This document shows, piece by piece, positions 10,004 through 22,097 of a stretch of 64,000 nucleotides of DNA (within the stretch, counting starts at the first letter, position 1; every line of letters starts with the position of its first letter). Source of the DNA: Aureobasidium sp. EXF-3400. Its lineage: Eukaryota; Ascomycota; Dothideomycetes; Dothideales; Saccotheciaceae. The translations under genes were made by a program, and so were the position numbers. The notes under the pieces are model-generated. The model did not search any database. It was not told the origin of the DNA and saw only the letters and a list, made by a program, of their open reading frames with translations. The DNA lies in assembly GCA_024195585.1 (NCBI GenBank), contig SWBL01000236.1:18800-82799 (forward strand), read 5' to 3'.

Positions 10004-11879
10004 ATGACTATGGGTGGACACTCGCCTTACCCGCGACACATGGTGGATAACCTCCACCATGCAGAGCGGATGCCTGCAGACTCTTCTAGCGAAGCATTTT
10101 CCTTCGACGATAACCATACATCGAGAACCGATTTTGCTCGTTCCGAAACGACTCTTGGGCAGGTTTCGAACTACCCGCCGCAAACACCGATCGGCCAGGC
10201 TGTCTCCTTCGATTTCGACCTCAACAATGTCTCACTCAACACAAGCAAGGTGCCGACACTCCGTGGCTGTGCTTCAGATGAAGCCATAAAGTTTATTAAC
10301 TGTGAGCCTCGCGTTGAGAAGAGCGACCTCACAGCACTCCCGCCCCTACCCGAGACACCTGCAAAGGCCAAGCTGAATGCTCGCGAACTCCTCTTCATCG
10401 TCACCGTCTGTATGGCTCAATTCCTTACTCTCGGCGGCCTTGGCCAGTCTGTAGCACCACTTTTCATCATTGGCAAGAGCTTGGGAGTTGCCCCAACAGA
10501 TCTTGGAACGATGAGTTGGTACACTGCAGCGTTCAGTTTGACGGTCGGTGCATTCATATTGCCCGCCGGTACGTCTTACCTACGCTCTTTGCTTGTAACA
10601 AGATGCTAACTCGTGGTAGGTCGTCTGGGAGATATGTACGGACATAAACGCATGTTCATCGTCGGCTGGGTATGGTATGCCGTCACGTCGGTGATTGTAG
10701 GCTTCAGCTATGCAGCCAAAACGAATGGCTCCGTCATGCTCAGCGTCACACGCGGCTTCCAGGGAATTGGACCCGCTATCTTGGTGCCGAATGCTATGGC
10801 GCTCGTCGGTACCACTTTTCCTGTTGGCTTGAAGCGCAACATGGTCTTCTCGGCGTTCGGCGCATGCGGTCCCACTGGCTTTGTGTTTGGCGCTATCTTC
10901 TCTGCCCTCTTGTCACAATTCGCATGTAAGTCATCGAACTCCACCCTCTGTGAGAAATGCAAGCTGATGTCGTAAAGGGTGGCCCTGGGCGTTCTGGGTG
11001 CTCGCTATACTCTGTGTCGGCATGGCGGTTCTATCGTTCATGGTCATACCTTGCCCAGTTCCGCGAGAGGTTAACACCTCCACCTTCGACTTCGCAGGCG
11101 CTTGTACCGGCGTATCTGGGCTTGTCCTGTTTAACTTTGCACTCAACCAGGCACCTGTGGTAGGCTGGAACAAAGCTTACATCCCATTCACCCTTGGAAT
11201 GGGTGTGATGCTACTCATCGCGTTCGTCTATCTTGAGATGAACCACGCACAGCAAGCCTTGGTGCCCGTCCGAGGGTTAAGCAAAGAGGCTGTGCTGGCA
11301 CTCTCATGCATTGCTGCTGGCTGGAGTAGCCACGGAATATGGCTCTTCTACCTCTTCCAGTTTGTTCAACGCTTCCGCGGGTCCACTGCCATTGCCGCTG
11401 CAGCACAAATATCTCCTGTTGCCATCACGGGAGTCGGCTTTGCCATGTCCGCTGGCTGGCTAGCCCGTAAGTTCAAGACATCATATATCATGCTGTGCGC
11501 CATGCTCGGCTTCTTCATCGGCACACTCTTCCTTGCTTTCGTCCCCGTACACCAAACCTACTGGGTTCTTACTTTCTGGAGTGTGATCGTCATGCCTATT
11601 GGTATGAACTGGAGTTTCCCGTCTGGCACTATCTTGCTCAGCAATGCCATGGCTAAGGAACATCAAGGCATCTCTGCCAGCTTGGTGTCTACTGTTGTCA
11701 ACTACAGCATCAGCATTGGCTTGGGTATTGCAGGAACCGTCGAGAGATATGTGAGTGAGAAGCACGGTGGGCTGTGGGGGATCCGAGGGGCGTGGTGTCT
11801 GGCACTCGGCCTCGATGCCATCGGTGTGGGCATTGCGGTATATTTTGTCGTGATTTCAAGACGACAGCCAGCGTCATAG
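10004..11879 (+). CDS. MFS transporter, DHA2 family (14 TM)
   Basis: Exons 10004..10568, 10620..10925, 10978..11879, 590 aa. A cytosolic N-terminus of about 125 residues precedes the membrane domain, which begins near ELLFIVTVCMAQFLTLGGLG. The conserved DHA2 motif A appears across the first splice junction as AG|RLGDMYGHKRMF, and GFQGIGPAILVPNA is the motif C-like region. The order of hydrophobic segments fits 14 spans. Relatives include drug:proton antiporters and the yeast Atr1 (boron) and Amf1 (ammonium) proteins. Which substrate applies here cannot be read from sequence. It is transcribed away from the multicopper oxidase. A ferroxidase is classically paired with an Ftr1 permease, and this protein has no REXXE motif, so it is not that partner. 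Confidence 0.88.
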
Positions 11880-12571
11880 AGATGAGTGATTAAGAGTCTG
11901 CCGAGTCGCCGGTCTGCCGAGTCGCCGGTCTGCAAGGCTCGTGTTGTATGTACAAGTATCAAAGTAGATTGTTTCGTCTACATTATGAGTAGATGTAATG
12001 CGGAGCCTGAGACATCCCGATATTCGTGTTACACTGGGTTATTCTAACAGCGGCTGACCCGATGCCCACATGGTCCTATGAGCAAACATGCAAAAGACCC
12101 TGCGTGAAGCCGCATCCCATGCGTATGCCTCAAATCCTGCTCTTGCCTATTGCTGTGCTATGATGGCATGGCATACTTCTTTGCATTGTCCTGTTTCTGC
12201 TGCCTCGTCTCCGTCACTATTGTATCGTAAACGCAAATCACATGACGAGTTTTATGAGATGAGGGTTGTCAAAGGCTAGGTCAGACAAGCCATCGACCAT
12301 CAGTGTAAGTCAATGGAGGAATCAATTTCTGGAAAAGTGTTCTTGATTTTGAGGGCTTTAGCTTCTCGAATCGGAAAGAGCATCTTGGTCAATCGCCCCT
12401 TCCTCTCTTTGCATTCCTCTCGTTCCTCCTTCGTCTTGTGTTTTCCTTGATGAAGTCAGAGGGGTATCATTGTTAAGAATTCATCAAACACAGTGCAACA
12501 CCGTAGACTCCCAAAAATGCAGATTCACCGGACGCTTCTAACCCCACGCCATCATTCTTTCAATAAAAATC
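11880..12571. other. Convergent spacer of 0.7 kb
   Basis: Lies between the 3' ends of the DHA2 transporter and RSC1. It contains a short tandem repeat at 11896-11932 and nothing else I can name. Confidence 0.5.
11896..11932. repeat. 16-bp tandem repeat, 2.3 copies
   Basis: The unit GTCTGCCGAGTCGCCG occurs twice in succession, followed by GTCTGC. It lies just downstream of the transporter stop codon, probably in its 3' UTR. It is likely a simple slippage or duplication product. Confidence 0.85.
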
Positions 12572-15268
12572 TCAGAAAGCTGAGCCTTCTTCAACCCTGT
12601 CGAACAAGACACCATTCGACTTGAGAGACACCTTCTCAGCAGCTCTCAGAGCAGCATTCTTCTCCATAAGAACCTTTCTCTGACCAGCGAGTTTCTGTTG
12701 CTCTTCCAAGTTGCCAAGCATAGCATCCATACCTTCCTTCCAACCTTCTGGGCCATACATGGCTTTGAGCTCCCAAGAAGTGCTGCGTGTGAGGTGTTCA
12801 TTCAACATGGCAAGAGCTCTAGCCTTTTGTGTTTCCAAGTCTGCATTGCGCATCTCTGCATCAACCTCGCGTTGACGCTTTTTCTTGGCTGCAAGAGCAG
12901 CCTTGCCTTCTTCGTAGGCTTTGCGGCGAGCGACGATTTCTTGGGTGCGGCGAGACTTTTCGGCCATGTAGTGGAGGCTGTGGCCGAGGTTCTTGTTGGG
13001 GTCGTTGGGCTCTTCGGCGAGTTGGACAGGAGGGGTGGGGAAGAAGAGGATGCGGCCTTGGTCGTCTGTTTGATACATGCTGCGGATCTCGGGTGGGATG
13101 CTGGCGTTTGCTGCGTCGGGGAGCGTCCACACTTCGATGGGCACGGGATCGCGGTATGACGAGCGGCTCTGTGAGGCGGATGGAGCAGGTGGGATAGCGG
13201 GAGGCTGTGTTGGGAAGGTTGAGGTGTGGCTGTTGGTGCGAGGTAGAGGCATGGTGGTCGTGTGTTGAGGGGTGGCGGGATTGAAGGGGCCAGAAGGTGC
13301 ACGATGGAGGCTAGGCATGGGAGCGGGCGAGGCGGAGTGGTTTTGTGTGTAGTGTTGAACAGAAGGGGTGTGCGAAGGACGGGTCATGGGTTGCATAGGA
13401 CGAATGGGTTGGCCGGCCGTTTGCATGGGCGTCATCTGGGTTTGCATGGGCGAATAAGCTTGCATGGTAGCAGCCGGGTTGGAGGGCGACATTTGCATGG
13501 ATTGACGAGCCTGGACTTGAGGAACGACTGGTGCGGGTGGAGGCGAGGGCGTGGGCTCTGGAGGAGGAGAGTCTCTGGGATCGCGAGGGCGTCTGTGGAC
13601 AGCACCAATCTTGGGAGGAGCATTCTCCGCTCCCCACTCAGGCTTGGGCATGTCGTCCGTCTCCTTGTCTGCGTCCTTGAGGAGGTATGCAATCGGACTG
13701 GGTATCTTCCTCATCTTTCGTGGCATGTCGAACAGATCCATCTCGTAGTCTCTGTCGCGCACCTCGTCGGGCAAGCAACTTGCCCAGGTCTTGATCTTGT
13801 TGAACTTGAACTTCTCCTCGTTGTAGCGAGCCTCGCACACGTAAATGTCCAAGTCTGCGGGTTGGCGGCGCGGGCGGCCCTTGTAGTAGCGTGTTGTGAA
13901 CATGATGAAGCACCTGCCAACAATCTCGTCGACACGGTGGTCGCGGTACTGGCCGGTCTTGACCACTTCGTTCTCCAGGAAGTGCTTGTCGAAACGGTGC
14001 ACTGTCTGTTCAGGACGGTAGTACCAGCAGACATTGACCCACTGACCGCCTTGTGGGTCTTGCCAGGTCCGGTAGATTTGGCAGGGGACAGGCTTGGTCA
14101 GGTCGTTTGCGTTTTGAACATGGATCCAATCGCCGACCTTGTAGAGCTCGCCGTTGTAAAGAATACCGTTGGGCAATGGGATCCTGCCTTCGTCCATAGC
14201 GTAGTCGGTGTCGGGCTTGTTGCGTTCCTCGTTGGCCAAACGATGCGCCTCGGTCTGCAACTCGACGGCATCCCTGTAGATCTGACTATCGTCCTCGTTG
14301 TATGATTTTGCGTTGTTGAACATGAGGTCGACATCTCTCATGAACTGCTCAAGCGACTGGTACTTCTTTCTCTTGAGCTTGCGCTTGAGCACGTCGAATG
14401 CCATGGGTTCTCGTATCTCGGCGTAGTACTCGGGCATGACTGCCTTGTCAGGCAGCCGTTCGAAGGTTGCGATCTTGAGACCCCCAGGTCCCTTGGGCTT
14501 TCGGATGCCCTTGAGCACGGCTTGAATACGAGCTTCAACCGGTGTCAAAACCTTTGGCGGTCTGCCTCTCTTCTTCCTGGTCTCTGGGTCGTCGTCTTTG
14601 TCCAGATCACGGTCGCGTTTCGAGGGACGACCACGCTTCCTCTTACGTTTGGCGCCATCTTCGTCTGAGTCATCACCACCTATGTCGTCGTCCTCGTCAT
14701 CGTCTTCATCTTCCTCGTCGTCCTCTTCCTCAGCAACATAGTCAACGGGTGGAAGCTCGCCCAGGTACGGGAACTTGGAGACTTCTTCTGAGATGACCTT
14801 GAGTTGGACGAGCTTCTTCAGTTCGGTGCCGACGACTTCGCGTAGAGTCAAGGCATCCTGGTATGCGCCGGCGTCGGGTCTGTTGTAGGTTTGGCAGTTG
14901 TGGAAGATTAGAGCCCAGTCGCGCACATACTCGGACCAGCTCTTGTACTCCTTGGTGTTGATCTTCTGCTTGATGAGGCTCATAGCCATGGGTTCCTTGA
15001 TAACCTCGTAGTAGTCGGGAACAGCACGCTTGTTGACCTTCCGCTGGAAGACCTTGCTAGGGTCATGGCCACTGTATACAGGTCAGTCCAGAGTCGCGTA
15101 TGAAGATAGATTTAAATGCGCATACTCGGGAGTTCTGTAGTCGTAGATAAAGTCGAGGATGCTATGCATCTGGTCCAGCTCGGCGTCAGACATGACCTGA
15201 CTTTGGGCTGCTCCCTCGGTCGAGGGAACCGGCGTGTTGTCTTGACTCATTGCCGCTTCAGACGCCAT
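12572..15268 (-). CDS. RSC1: RSC chromatin-remodelling subunit RSC1/RSC2 (two bromodomains + BAH)
   Basis: Exons complement(12572..15071, 15126..15268), 880 aa. The first ATG is at 15268. The protein should read acetyl-lysine and nucleosome surfaces as part of the nuclear RSC SWI/SNF-type remodeller. Domains in order: bromodomain 1 (about residues 20-140, split by the intron), an acidic run near 160-185, AT-hook-like KRGRPSKR and KKRGRPPK (about 193-221), bromodomain 2 (about 225-330, with the MPEYYAEIREPM and NNAKSYNEDDSQIY signatures), BAH domain (about 358-480), then a Pro/Gln/Met-rich low-complexity stretch and a helical, charged C-terminus. Yeast Rsc1 and Rsc2 share this architecture. 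Only one such gene is seen here. Confidence 0.93.
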
Positions 15269-16005
15269 GGTGCGCAATTCGGACACTGAAGCCTCGTTGT
15301 TCTCACAGCTTGATCCGAGATAAGTCTCCGATAAGAACAATTCAACTGTCAATAATCACAAGTCGCGAAACCACCGAGGGCGCGTCGCTTCTCGATTCAC
15401 CTTGCGCGTGGTCTTGGCGATGCGCTCGGCTTTGTCGACCATACCTCCGTTAGCTGCGGGCCGGACCGCTGTGTCGGCTAGAGTTTCTGCTGTTCTTCTC
15501 ACCATCTTCAATTCTACCTAACATGGCATCTATCGCTCCTCACAACTCTGTAGTTAGGATCATTGCGTACAAGTCATAACACCGAGTCTCTTGTTAGGTA
15601 CTCAACATAGAATCGTGTAGACTTTGAAGATCGCAAGTCCCAATGACAAGCTACTAGAGCCAGACGAAGCCTTCACAAATCAATGCAAGACTGAACAGTG
15701 ATACTCTCTGGATGGACAGAAAGATACATGAACACTGCTCTATCAGATACATGAGACGTTTTGTCTCCCGTCCTCGCTTCGTGGAACCCAAGTGATCGTT
15801 GTTGTGAACATTCAATTCTCAATGCTCGACGCTCGTGGATTGTTGCCGAGCAGGGAGACCCTGTCAAAATGACGTCTTGCCGATCACTATCACCTGTCAA
15901 GACACTTTTGATACTCCCCTCTTCTCTCGTCACTCGCGATCAAAGTTTCATCAAGACACATATAACATAAAACAAAGCTCACCAAAGATCAAACATAACT
16001 CAGCA
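15269..16005. promoter_or_regulatory. Divergent promoter RSC1 / OTU1
   Basis: 737 bp between two head-to-head genes. No coding frame or named motif was supported. Confidence 0.5.
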
Positions 16006-17137
16006 ATGATGCGCATTCGGATCCGAGGCCCATCGGGCATGTCCCAGGTTAACATGGAAGAGACGGCAACATGGGGAGAACTCAAGCACGAGATCTCTAC
16101 AAAAACATCTGTCGCCGACTTTGATGTCAAGTACGGCTACCCACCGCAAAACCTGGACACAACAAGTATCGACAATGATACCAAGCTGGCTCATGTCGGC
16201 ATCAAACTCGATGGCGAACAACTCATCATCTTGCCACGCGATGTCCAACAATCATTGCATAACCCCATGACCAGCCATGTCGATCCCTCAAACCACGGTA
16301 CCTTGCCTTCTCTGAAGAACCTCCAGCCTCCTCAACATAAGCCGGGTGACTTCCCCTCTGGTCAGTCGAAAGGAGAACAAGCTGCACCGCTCTCTCTACA
16401 GAGAAAACCGAATGATGTAGAGAGCGACCCACCCGAGGTTCCAGTGCCTAATCTGGAAGGTGTTCTTGTCCTTCGTGTGATGCCCGACGACAACAGCTGT
16501 ATGTTCAGAGCTTTAGGAAGCGCTGTCTTGGGCGATGCGCTCGATGCTATGAACGAGGTAGGATCAAGGAACTGCTTGCGACTACGATCTCTGCTAACCA
16601 GAAAATCAGTTGCGCTCTTTGGTGGCCCAGACGATCCAGTCAAAGCCAGATCTGTATACTGCTGGCATGCTCGAAAAAGCACCCGACGACTACTGCCGTT
16701 GGATTCAGCGCGACGACTCTTGGGGTGGTGGTATCGAACTCGCCATCCTCTCCCAACAATTCGACATCGAGATCTGCAGCATCAACGTTCAGGACTTGCG
16801 AGTTGATCGCTTCAATGAAGGCAAATCAAGACGCTGCATCCTGATCTATTCCGGCATCCATTACGATGTCGTTGCTGTATCTCCTGGCCAAGGTACGAGT
16901 CCCGATTTTGATAGGAAAATCTTCGAGGTCGCTCAGATCGAGGGTATGGAGGGTGAAGATGGTGGAGCTTTACAAGCTGCCAGAGAGCTCTGCCAAATTC
17001 TGCAACAGAGACACTACTTTACGGATACTCATGGATTCACTATCAAGTGCAACGTTTGTGGCTGGACTGGAAAGGGAGAGCAAGGTGCTACAGAGCACGC
17101 GAAGCAGACAGGACACATGAACTTTGGCGAAGCATGA
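16006..17137 (+). CDS. OTU1: OTU1-type deubiquitinase
   Basis: Exons 16006..16557 and 16610..17137, 359 aa. The start is at MMRIRIRG; the open frame extends upstream but only the OTU1-like N-terminus is family-like. The product should be a cysteine protease that trims ubiquitin chains, acting with Cdc48/p97 in ER-associated degradation. Seen: a ubiquitin-like/UBX-like domain (about 1-80), a low-complexity linker, and an OTU domain with catalytic DDNSC (Asp162 and Cys165), the RDDSWGGGIEL block and the GIHYDVV histidine. A C-terminal C2H2 finger is CNVCGWTG...HAKQTGH. This is the full yeast Otu1/human YOD1 arrangement. Confidence 0.93.
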
Positions 17138-17227
17138 AAGTACATATTTTAATCACATACCCTGCATAGCGTATATTTCTATTGCTTGCTTGCAAGAAAC
17201 GCAAATATCGAACAAATTTATCCAGCA

Positions 17228-18063
17228 TTACTTCGCTTTCCAGCGGACCTTGCTAACCCAAGCTGCCCATTTCTGGACATCGTCCCTTTCCAGCAGCAAG
17301 TCTATGCTGTACCACTCCTTGGCCAATTCTTCGTTGGTCGCAAGTCGATGCACAAAACTGTGACAAGCTCTACACAACCAAGCAACCTTATTCAATTCCC
17401 AACTAGCATGCCAGCCGCGCTTGACAACCTTTGCATGCACAGCCCTCGGGATCAAATGATGATAGGTAAGAGGCAGATGTTCCCTCTCGCATATTTCACA
17501 CTCGGCAGCCCGACTCGCAGGTGCAAATTCTGGCGGCGCAGTGGTTCTACTTGTGATGTATGCTGTGAATACAGGCTCCAATAATCGTGGTAGGTCTGTA
17601 GGATCCGAAAGTAGACCGTATGAGGTCAATGAATCCGATACAGATAATGGCATTGGTTGTAACAGGTCCTCGTAGACGTCGGAATCCAGAGGTACGCTGT
17701 ACTTTTCAGCCAGCTGAGTGTCATCCTTGATATCGCTATATTGCAGGGCTCGTAGATCATCAGGTAATGAAGGGAATATCTCAGAAGCAAGGTACTTCGA
17801 AAACGTATTAGCATCAGGGGACAAGAACAGACATTGACGAGGTTATCTTAACATACCTCTATTGTCTCGCCCAGATCAGCAGCCAGAGCATCATTGTCCT
17901 CTTGGCCCTGCTCTGGCCTGGTTACAGGCTTGATTTCATTCTTACGTCCCTTGCTAGCCTTCTTTTTCTTCTTGTCTGCTGTACCCGAGAGTCTCGAGAT
18001 CAGGAGTTCGGAGACACAGTCTCGAAAGTCTTCGTAATTGACAGTCTCATCTTCGGGTATCAT
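17228..18063 (-). CDS. HNH-motif protein, 257 aa
   Basis: Exons complement(17228..17794, 17857..18063). The ATG at 18063 is the first; the frame upstream contains no other ATG. Residues 1-70 are polar, with a KKKKK cluster. The C-terminal half has an HNH-type treble-clef: C168-x2-C171, then YHHLIPR (H181, H182), N204 in WELNKVAWLC, and C210-x2-C213-H214 with H218. The paired cysteines and HH/N/H pattern fit an HNH nuclease-like fold, so DNA cleavage or DNA binding is possible but unproven. I know similar HNH proteins of unknown role in ascomycetes. It is convergent with OTU1 and divergent from glucosidase II beta. Confidence 0.8.
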
Positions 18064-18293
18064 GAATTGAATTGATTTTTGTGGTTGTGATATTTCCAGT
18101 GGCAAGATGATGGAGAGAGAGACATGGGATACCGTGGGGACGATGAGGTACTGATAAGGGATGCGATAAGCGCACGGACATCTTTGATGGTAAAGGTGTC
18201 GCTTTGGGTTCGGGGGATGATGGAGAAAGCATCGAGCATCCAGTCTGAGGATTGTCTTGTTGTGTTTTTGACCTTTTGCGATATCTATTCAAG
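18064..18293. promoter_or_regulatory. Short divergent promoter HNH protein / glucosidase II beta
   Basis: Only about 230 bp separate the two start codons, so both genes probably share promoter elements. No specific site was identified. Confidence 0.55.
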
Positions 18294-20086
18294 ATGAAGG
18301 CAGCTGGAGCATGGTTCATTGCAGCCGCATCAATTGCATCTGCCGCTGCTGAGCCTTCGCGGCCTCGTGGTGTAGGACCCGAGTGTAAGTTTACCATTAT
18401 AGCTTTCTGTGACACTCAAATTAACATAACTTTTTGCTGTCTCTAGTTGCACAGTTCTACAAGGATGCTGAATCATTTACTTGCATTTCGAATCCATCCA
18501 TCAAGATCCCTTTCTCTCAGGTCAACGACGACTACTGCGACTGCCCTGATGGCTCGGATGAGCCTGGTACCTCTGCCTGCTCCTACCTCTCCCCACTCTC
18601 ACCTTCGACCCTTTCCGACACCACAAACAAGGATCAGATAAACTCTACCCAGGTCCTGCCTGGATTCTACTGCAAGAACAAGGGTCACCAGCCTAGCTAC
18701 GTTCCCTACACCAGCGTCAACGACGGCTTCTGCGACTACGATCTCTGCTGTGATGGAAGCGAAGAGTGGGCAGGCGTCGGCGGTATCAAATGCCAGAACA
18801 AGTGCGCCGAAACTGGAAAGGAGTGGAGAAAGAAGACTGAGTCTCGCCAGCGTGCTCTGAACAATGCCAACAAGAAGAGAAATGAATACACCACCGAGGC
18901 TCAGCGCTTGAGAAAGGAGGTCGAGGACAGGATCAAGACTCTGCAGACCCAAGTTACCGCTTCTGAAATGCACGTCACGGATATGGAGAAAGAGTTGGCC
19001 GAAGTCGAGCGTCGTGAGAAGGGCAAGATCGTCAAGAGCCAGGGCGCTAAGCAGGGCAAGATGGGTGTACTGGTTGGTCTTGCAAAACAGAGAACTGAAG
19101 AGCTGAGAGACCATCTCGTCCGCGTTCGCCAGGAGCGTGACACTTCCAAGGACCGTGTCAAGGAGCTGGAAGCCATTTTGACCACTTTCAAAGAGGAGTA
19201 CAACCCCAACTTCAACGACGAAGGTGTCAAGAGAGCTGTTCGTGCTTGGGAAGATTACGCTGCTCGTGACAAGAGTGGTGATGACACTTCAGCACACGAC
19301 AGAGATCTTAACGAGATCACCAAGTCTGACAAGGAGAGCGGCCTCGACTGGGAGACATACCTTGAGGCTGATGGTGAGGATGTCGAAGTTTGTAAGTCAT
19401 GTCTTTTATCCCTTCTCGCGAACCCTCACTAACAATTATCAGTGTACGAGATCGAAAACTACCTCCCCAAGGCTCTTCGTGATTGGGTTGATCAGAAGCT
19501 GCGCGACCTCCGTGTTATGCTCATCGAAAATGGTATTCTCGCCGATCTTTCTTCCGAAGGCGGCGAATCAGCTGCCGTCAACGATGCAAAGAACCGCCTT
19601 AAGTCTGCCCAAGATGCCGTCAACTCGCAACGTAGAGATCTCGACTCGCACAACGAAGATCTAAACAAGGAGTATGGTCCTGACGGCGTCTTCCGTGCCC
19701 TCAAGGGCCAATGCATTTCTGTTGACTCTGGCGAATACACCTACGAACTCTGCTTCATGGAACACACCACCCAGAAGTCTAAGAAGGGCGGCAGCAACAC
19801 ACGCATGGGCAACTTTGTCCGCTTCGACAAGATCACTGTCGATGAAGAGGTCTCTGCTGATGGCAAGGGTCTTGGTTCTGGCGAGCGCATTGCTATGAGA
19901 CATGAGAATGGCCAACACTGCTGGAACGGACCTAACCGTAGTACCACTGTCATCATGGCCTGTGCCGAGCAAAACGAGATCTGGAAGGTCTTCGAGGAGG
20001 AAAAATGTGTGTATCGTATGGAGATTGGTACGCCTGCTGTTTGTGAAGCTTTGAAGAAGGCAGAAGTGGTCAAGGATGAGCTGTGA
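18294..20086 (+). CDS. GTB1: Glucosidase II beta subunit (PRKCSH/GTB1-like)
   Basis: Exons 18294..18384, 18447..19391, 19443..20086, 559 aa. This is the ER-lumenal regulatory subunit that helps the alpha subunit trim glucose from N-glycans. Seen in order: a signal peptide (MKAAGAWFIAAASIASAAA), two LDL-receptor-A-like cysteine modules (VNDDYCDCPDGSDEPGTSAC; VNDGFCDYDLCCDGSEEW), a long charged coiled coil (about 150-260), and a C-terminal MRH lectin domain with C-x-D-x2-EYTYELCF, HENGQHCWNGPNRS and a final cysteine near the end. The last residues are VKDEL, an ER retrieval signal, which supports both the reading frame and the location. Confidence 0.95.
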
Positions 20087-20501
20087 AAGATGAGATGATA
20101 GAACGTGGATATATACTTGTTATCATAGAGTGCCATCGAAGATCATTTTGTTCTGTAGCCATTCGCCTGGCATCTCTCAATCTAGTAGAGGCATCGGAAA
20201 TAGTCGCATCTAAGGAAAGAGACCTTGATTCGCGGTCTCCTAGTCGCGCCTTCCTGAATGTGTTTACCTTCACTGGTTCGCGTCTTTCGGAAAGCGCAAT
20301 CAAGACATTCGTCAGCTTGCGCTTTTCACTTCTTCTTCTCCTTCACCATCACATCCGAGACTCTCTTTACATCACCAACCTCTCACCGCTGTTTATATAC
20401 ATCACACTTCGTCACATTCCATCTCTATATCAACGCACCACGTCAACAACATTACACCACTCACACCTCTGCGCAACATAATCTATACGCCTTCTGGAAT
20501 C
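20087..20501. promoter_or_regulatory. Spacer / promoter of the F-box gene
   Basis: 415 bp with pyrimidine-rich stretches (CTTCTTCTCCTTCACC near 20331-20346). It probably contains the promoter and leader of the following gene. Confidence 0.5.
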
Positions 20502-21816
20502 ATGGCAGATGCTATCGATCGGTAAGGCGCATCGTACTCACATTTCTGTCGATCGTAGACTGATATGTTTGTCCAGCCATTCTCCGGCTACGTTCAGACT
20601 CGTGGATCTTCCAAACGAGATTATCAGGGAGATCTGCATCCGCCCTGAGCTTGAGACAAACGACCTTCGTGCGCTTCGTCTGACAAGCAAACAGCTTTGC
20701 GAGATTGCTTCGCATCGCTTTGCCAAAGAGCGTTTCCGCCGAGTTACGGTCTTGATGTCACGCTTTTCCCTTCGGGCCTTCATCGATTTGTCTCAGCACG
20801 CCTACTTCGGTTCATTTGTGGAAAGGGTTAACATCTCCCCTGTATGTGATGGCATTCCGAGCCGACCTCCTCCTACGACATCTGTCTCTGGAAATATATA
20901 CAGGGACAGAGTCATGGACGTCGTAATGTCTTGCGTAACCAGATTCCGAAAGGAGCGTGAACCGATGAATGATGGGAGCGCAGGGAGAATGCTTGGTATC
21001 GCTTTCAAAGCATTCGCACAGAGAGAACAACCCTTACAACTCAAAATATGTGACCGTGAGTTTCACACAATCGGCGCAAGAGACCTTGTGTACAGCAAAG
21101 CTTTCCAGCAAAACTTGGTCTGGCGTCTGGATTGGCAGACAACAATCGAACAAACCATAAGAGCAATCACTAGTCAAGGTTGCAAGGTTACCGCACTCTT
21201 GATCGATGGACAAACCCGAGCAAACCTTGTGAACGACTCGGTTCTTCACACTGACAATATTGAACAACAGCTAAGCTGTTTGTGTTCAAATCTAGCGCAT
21301 CTCGAAATCGAGTTCCATGACTTCGATATCGGAACCACGTCGGACTCAGTCGAGCGCATGGTGTCGACAGCCAGGAACTTGAAATCCCTGATCCTGAAGA
21401 GGCTGGGTATGTGGGATTACTCAAACCGTCACTGCGTTCCAAAAATACTGGAATGCGTCGCATCAACATCCCTGAGCACCATCGTACTTGCCGAGTTCCA
21501 AATGTCGGAGTCAGAACTGCTTGGGTTTCTCGGCAGACAGAGAGACGCCTTGCGGAACCTGCAACTGCATGATAGCTGCCTCCTCACAGGAAGCTGCATG
21601 TCTCTGATAGCCTGGATCAGAGACAACTTGCCAGGTCTTGTACAACTCGAACTCTGGGACATCTGTGACTCTGCCGACCATACGATCTGTGCTGGGGACG
21701 AGCCCAAGAGGTACTGCGTCCGTCGCGGTCATGATATGCAAGTCTGCCTTACTAGGATTCTTGATGGAAAGGGAGAGAAACAAGTCAAACCCAAGGACGT
21801 TGAGGAGATTGAGTAA
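20502..21816 (+). CDS. F-box domain protein, 419 aa
   Basis: Exons 20502..20521 (only 20 nt) and 20577..21816. The tiny first exon encodes MADAIDR and splices by GTAAGG..CCAG into HSPATFRLVDLPNEIIREIC. The F-box-like segment follows (LPNEIIREI...LRALRLTSKQLCEIASHRFAKERF). Such proteins usually recruit substrates to SCF ubiquitin ligases through Skp1. The remaining 350 residues show irregular leucine-rich spacing (LSCLCSNLAHLEIEF, LKSLILKRL, LRNLQLHDSCL, LVQLELWDI), typical of degenerate LRRs in fungal F-box families. The substrate is unknown. If the first exon is wrong, coding could start at a downstream methionine. Confidence 0.8.
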
Positions 21817-22097
21817 GTTGAAGGAGGGAAGAGACTGACTCGAGGTCCCCAGAGAATGTAACATGACATAGTAATGGGCAGTTTTCTTTCGACGTGGGAG
21901 GAAACAAAGATTGGACCTCCGAAGTCACAAGCTCACACATTAGTCGCGCAAGCCTATGATGAGCAGGGGTCTAGCTAGCGAAGGACAGAATCCACTTCAA
22001 GCCTCTAGATACTTTAGTTCAAGCTTTCTATTCCATTGATTCCTTCTTTTCGCGTTAGCTGATGAAGTCTTCAATTAGAATATGGTCCGTCTCCTCT

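Noticed and set aside
10004..11879. The DHA2 transporter as an iron permease partner of the oxidase
   Set aside because: It is a 14-TM MFS protein without the REXXE motif of Ftr1.
5954..11879. A biosynthetic (melanin or other) gene cluster around the oxidase and transporter
   Set aside because: No polyketide synthase, reductase, tailoring enzyme or pathway regulator is nearby; neighbours are housekeeping genes.
13262..14305. Long plus-strand frame (347 codons) opposite RSC1
   Set aside because: It is the antisense shadow of the bromodomain/BAH gene; composition is Val/Leu/Arg-rich without any family feature.
17857..18105. Longer start of the HNH protein at 18105
   Set aside because: That codon is TTG; the first ATG in frame is at 18063.
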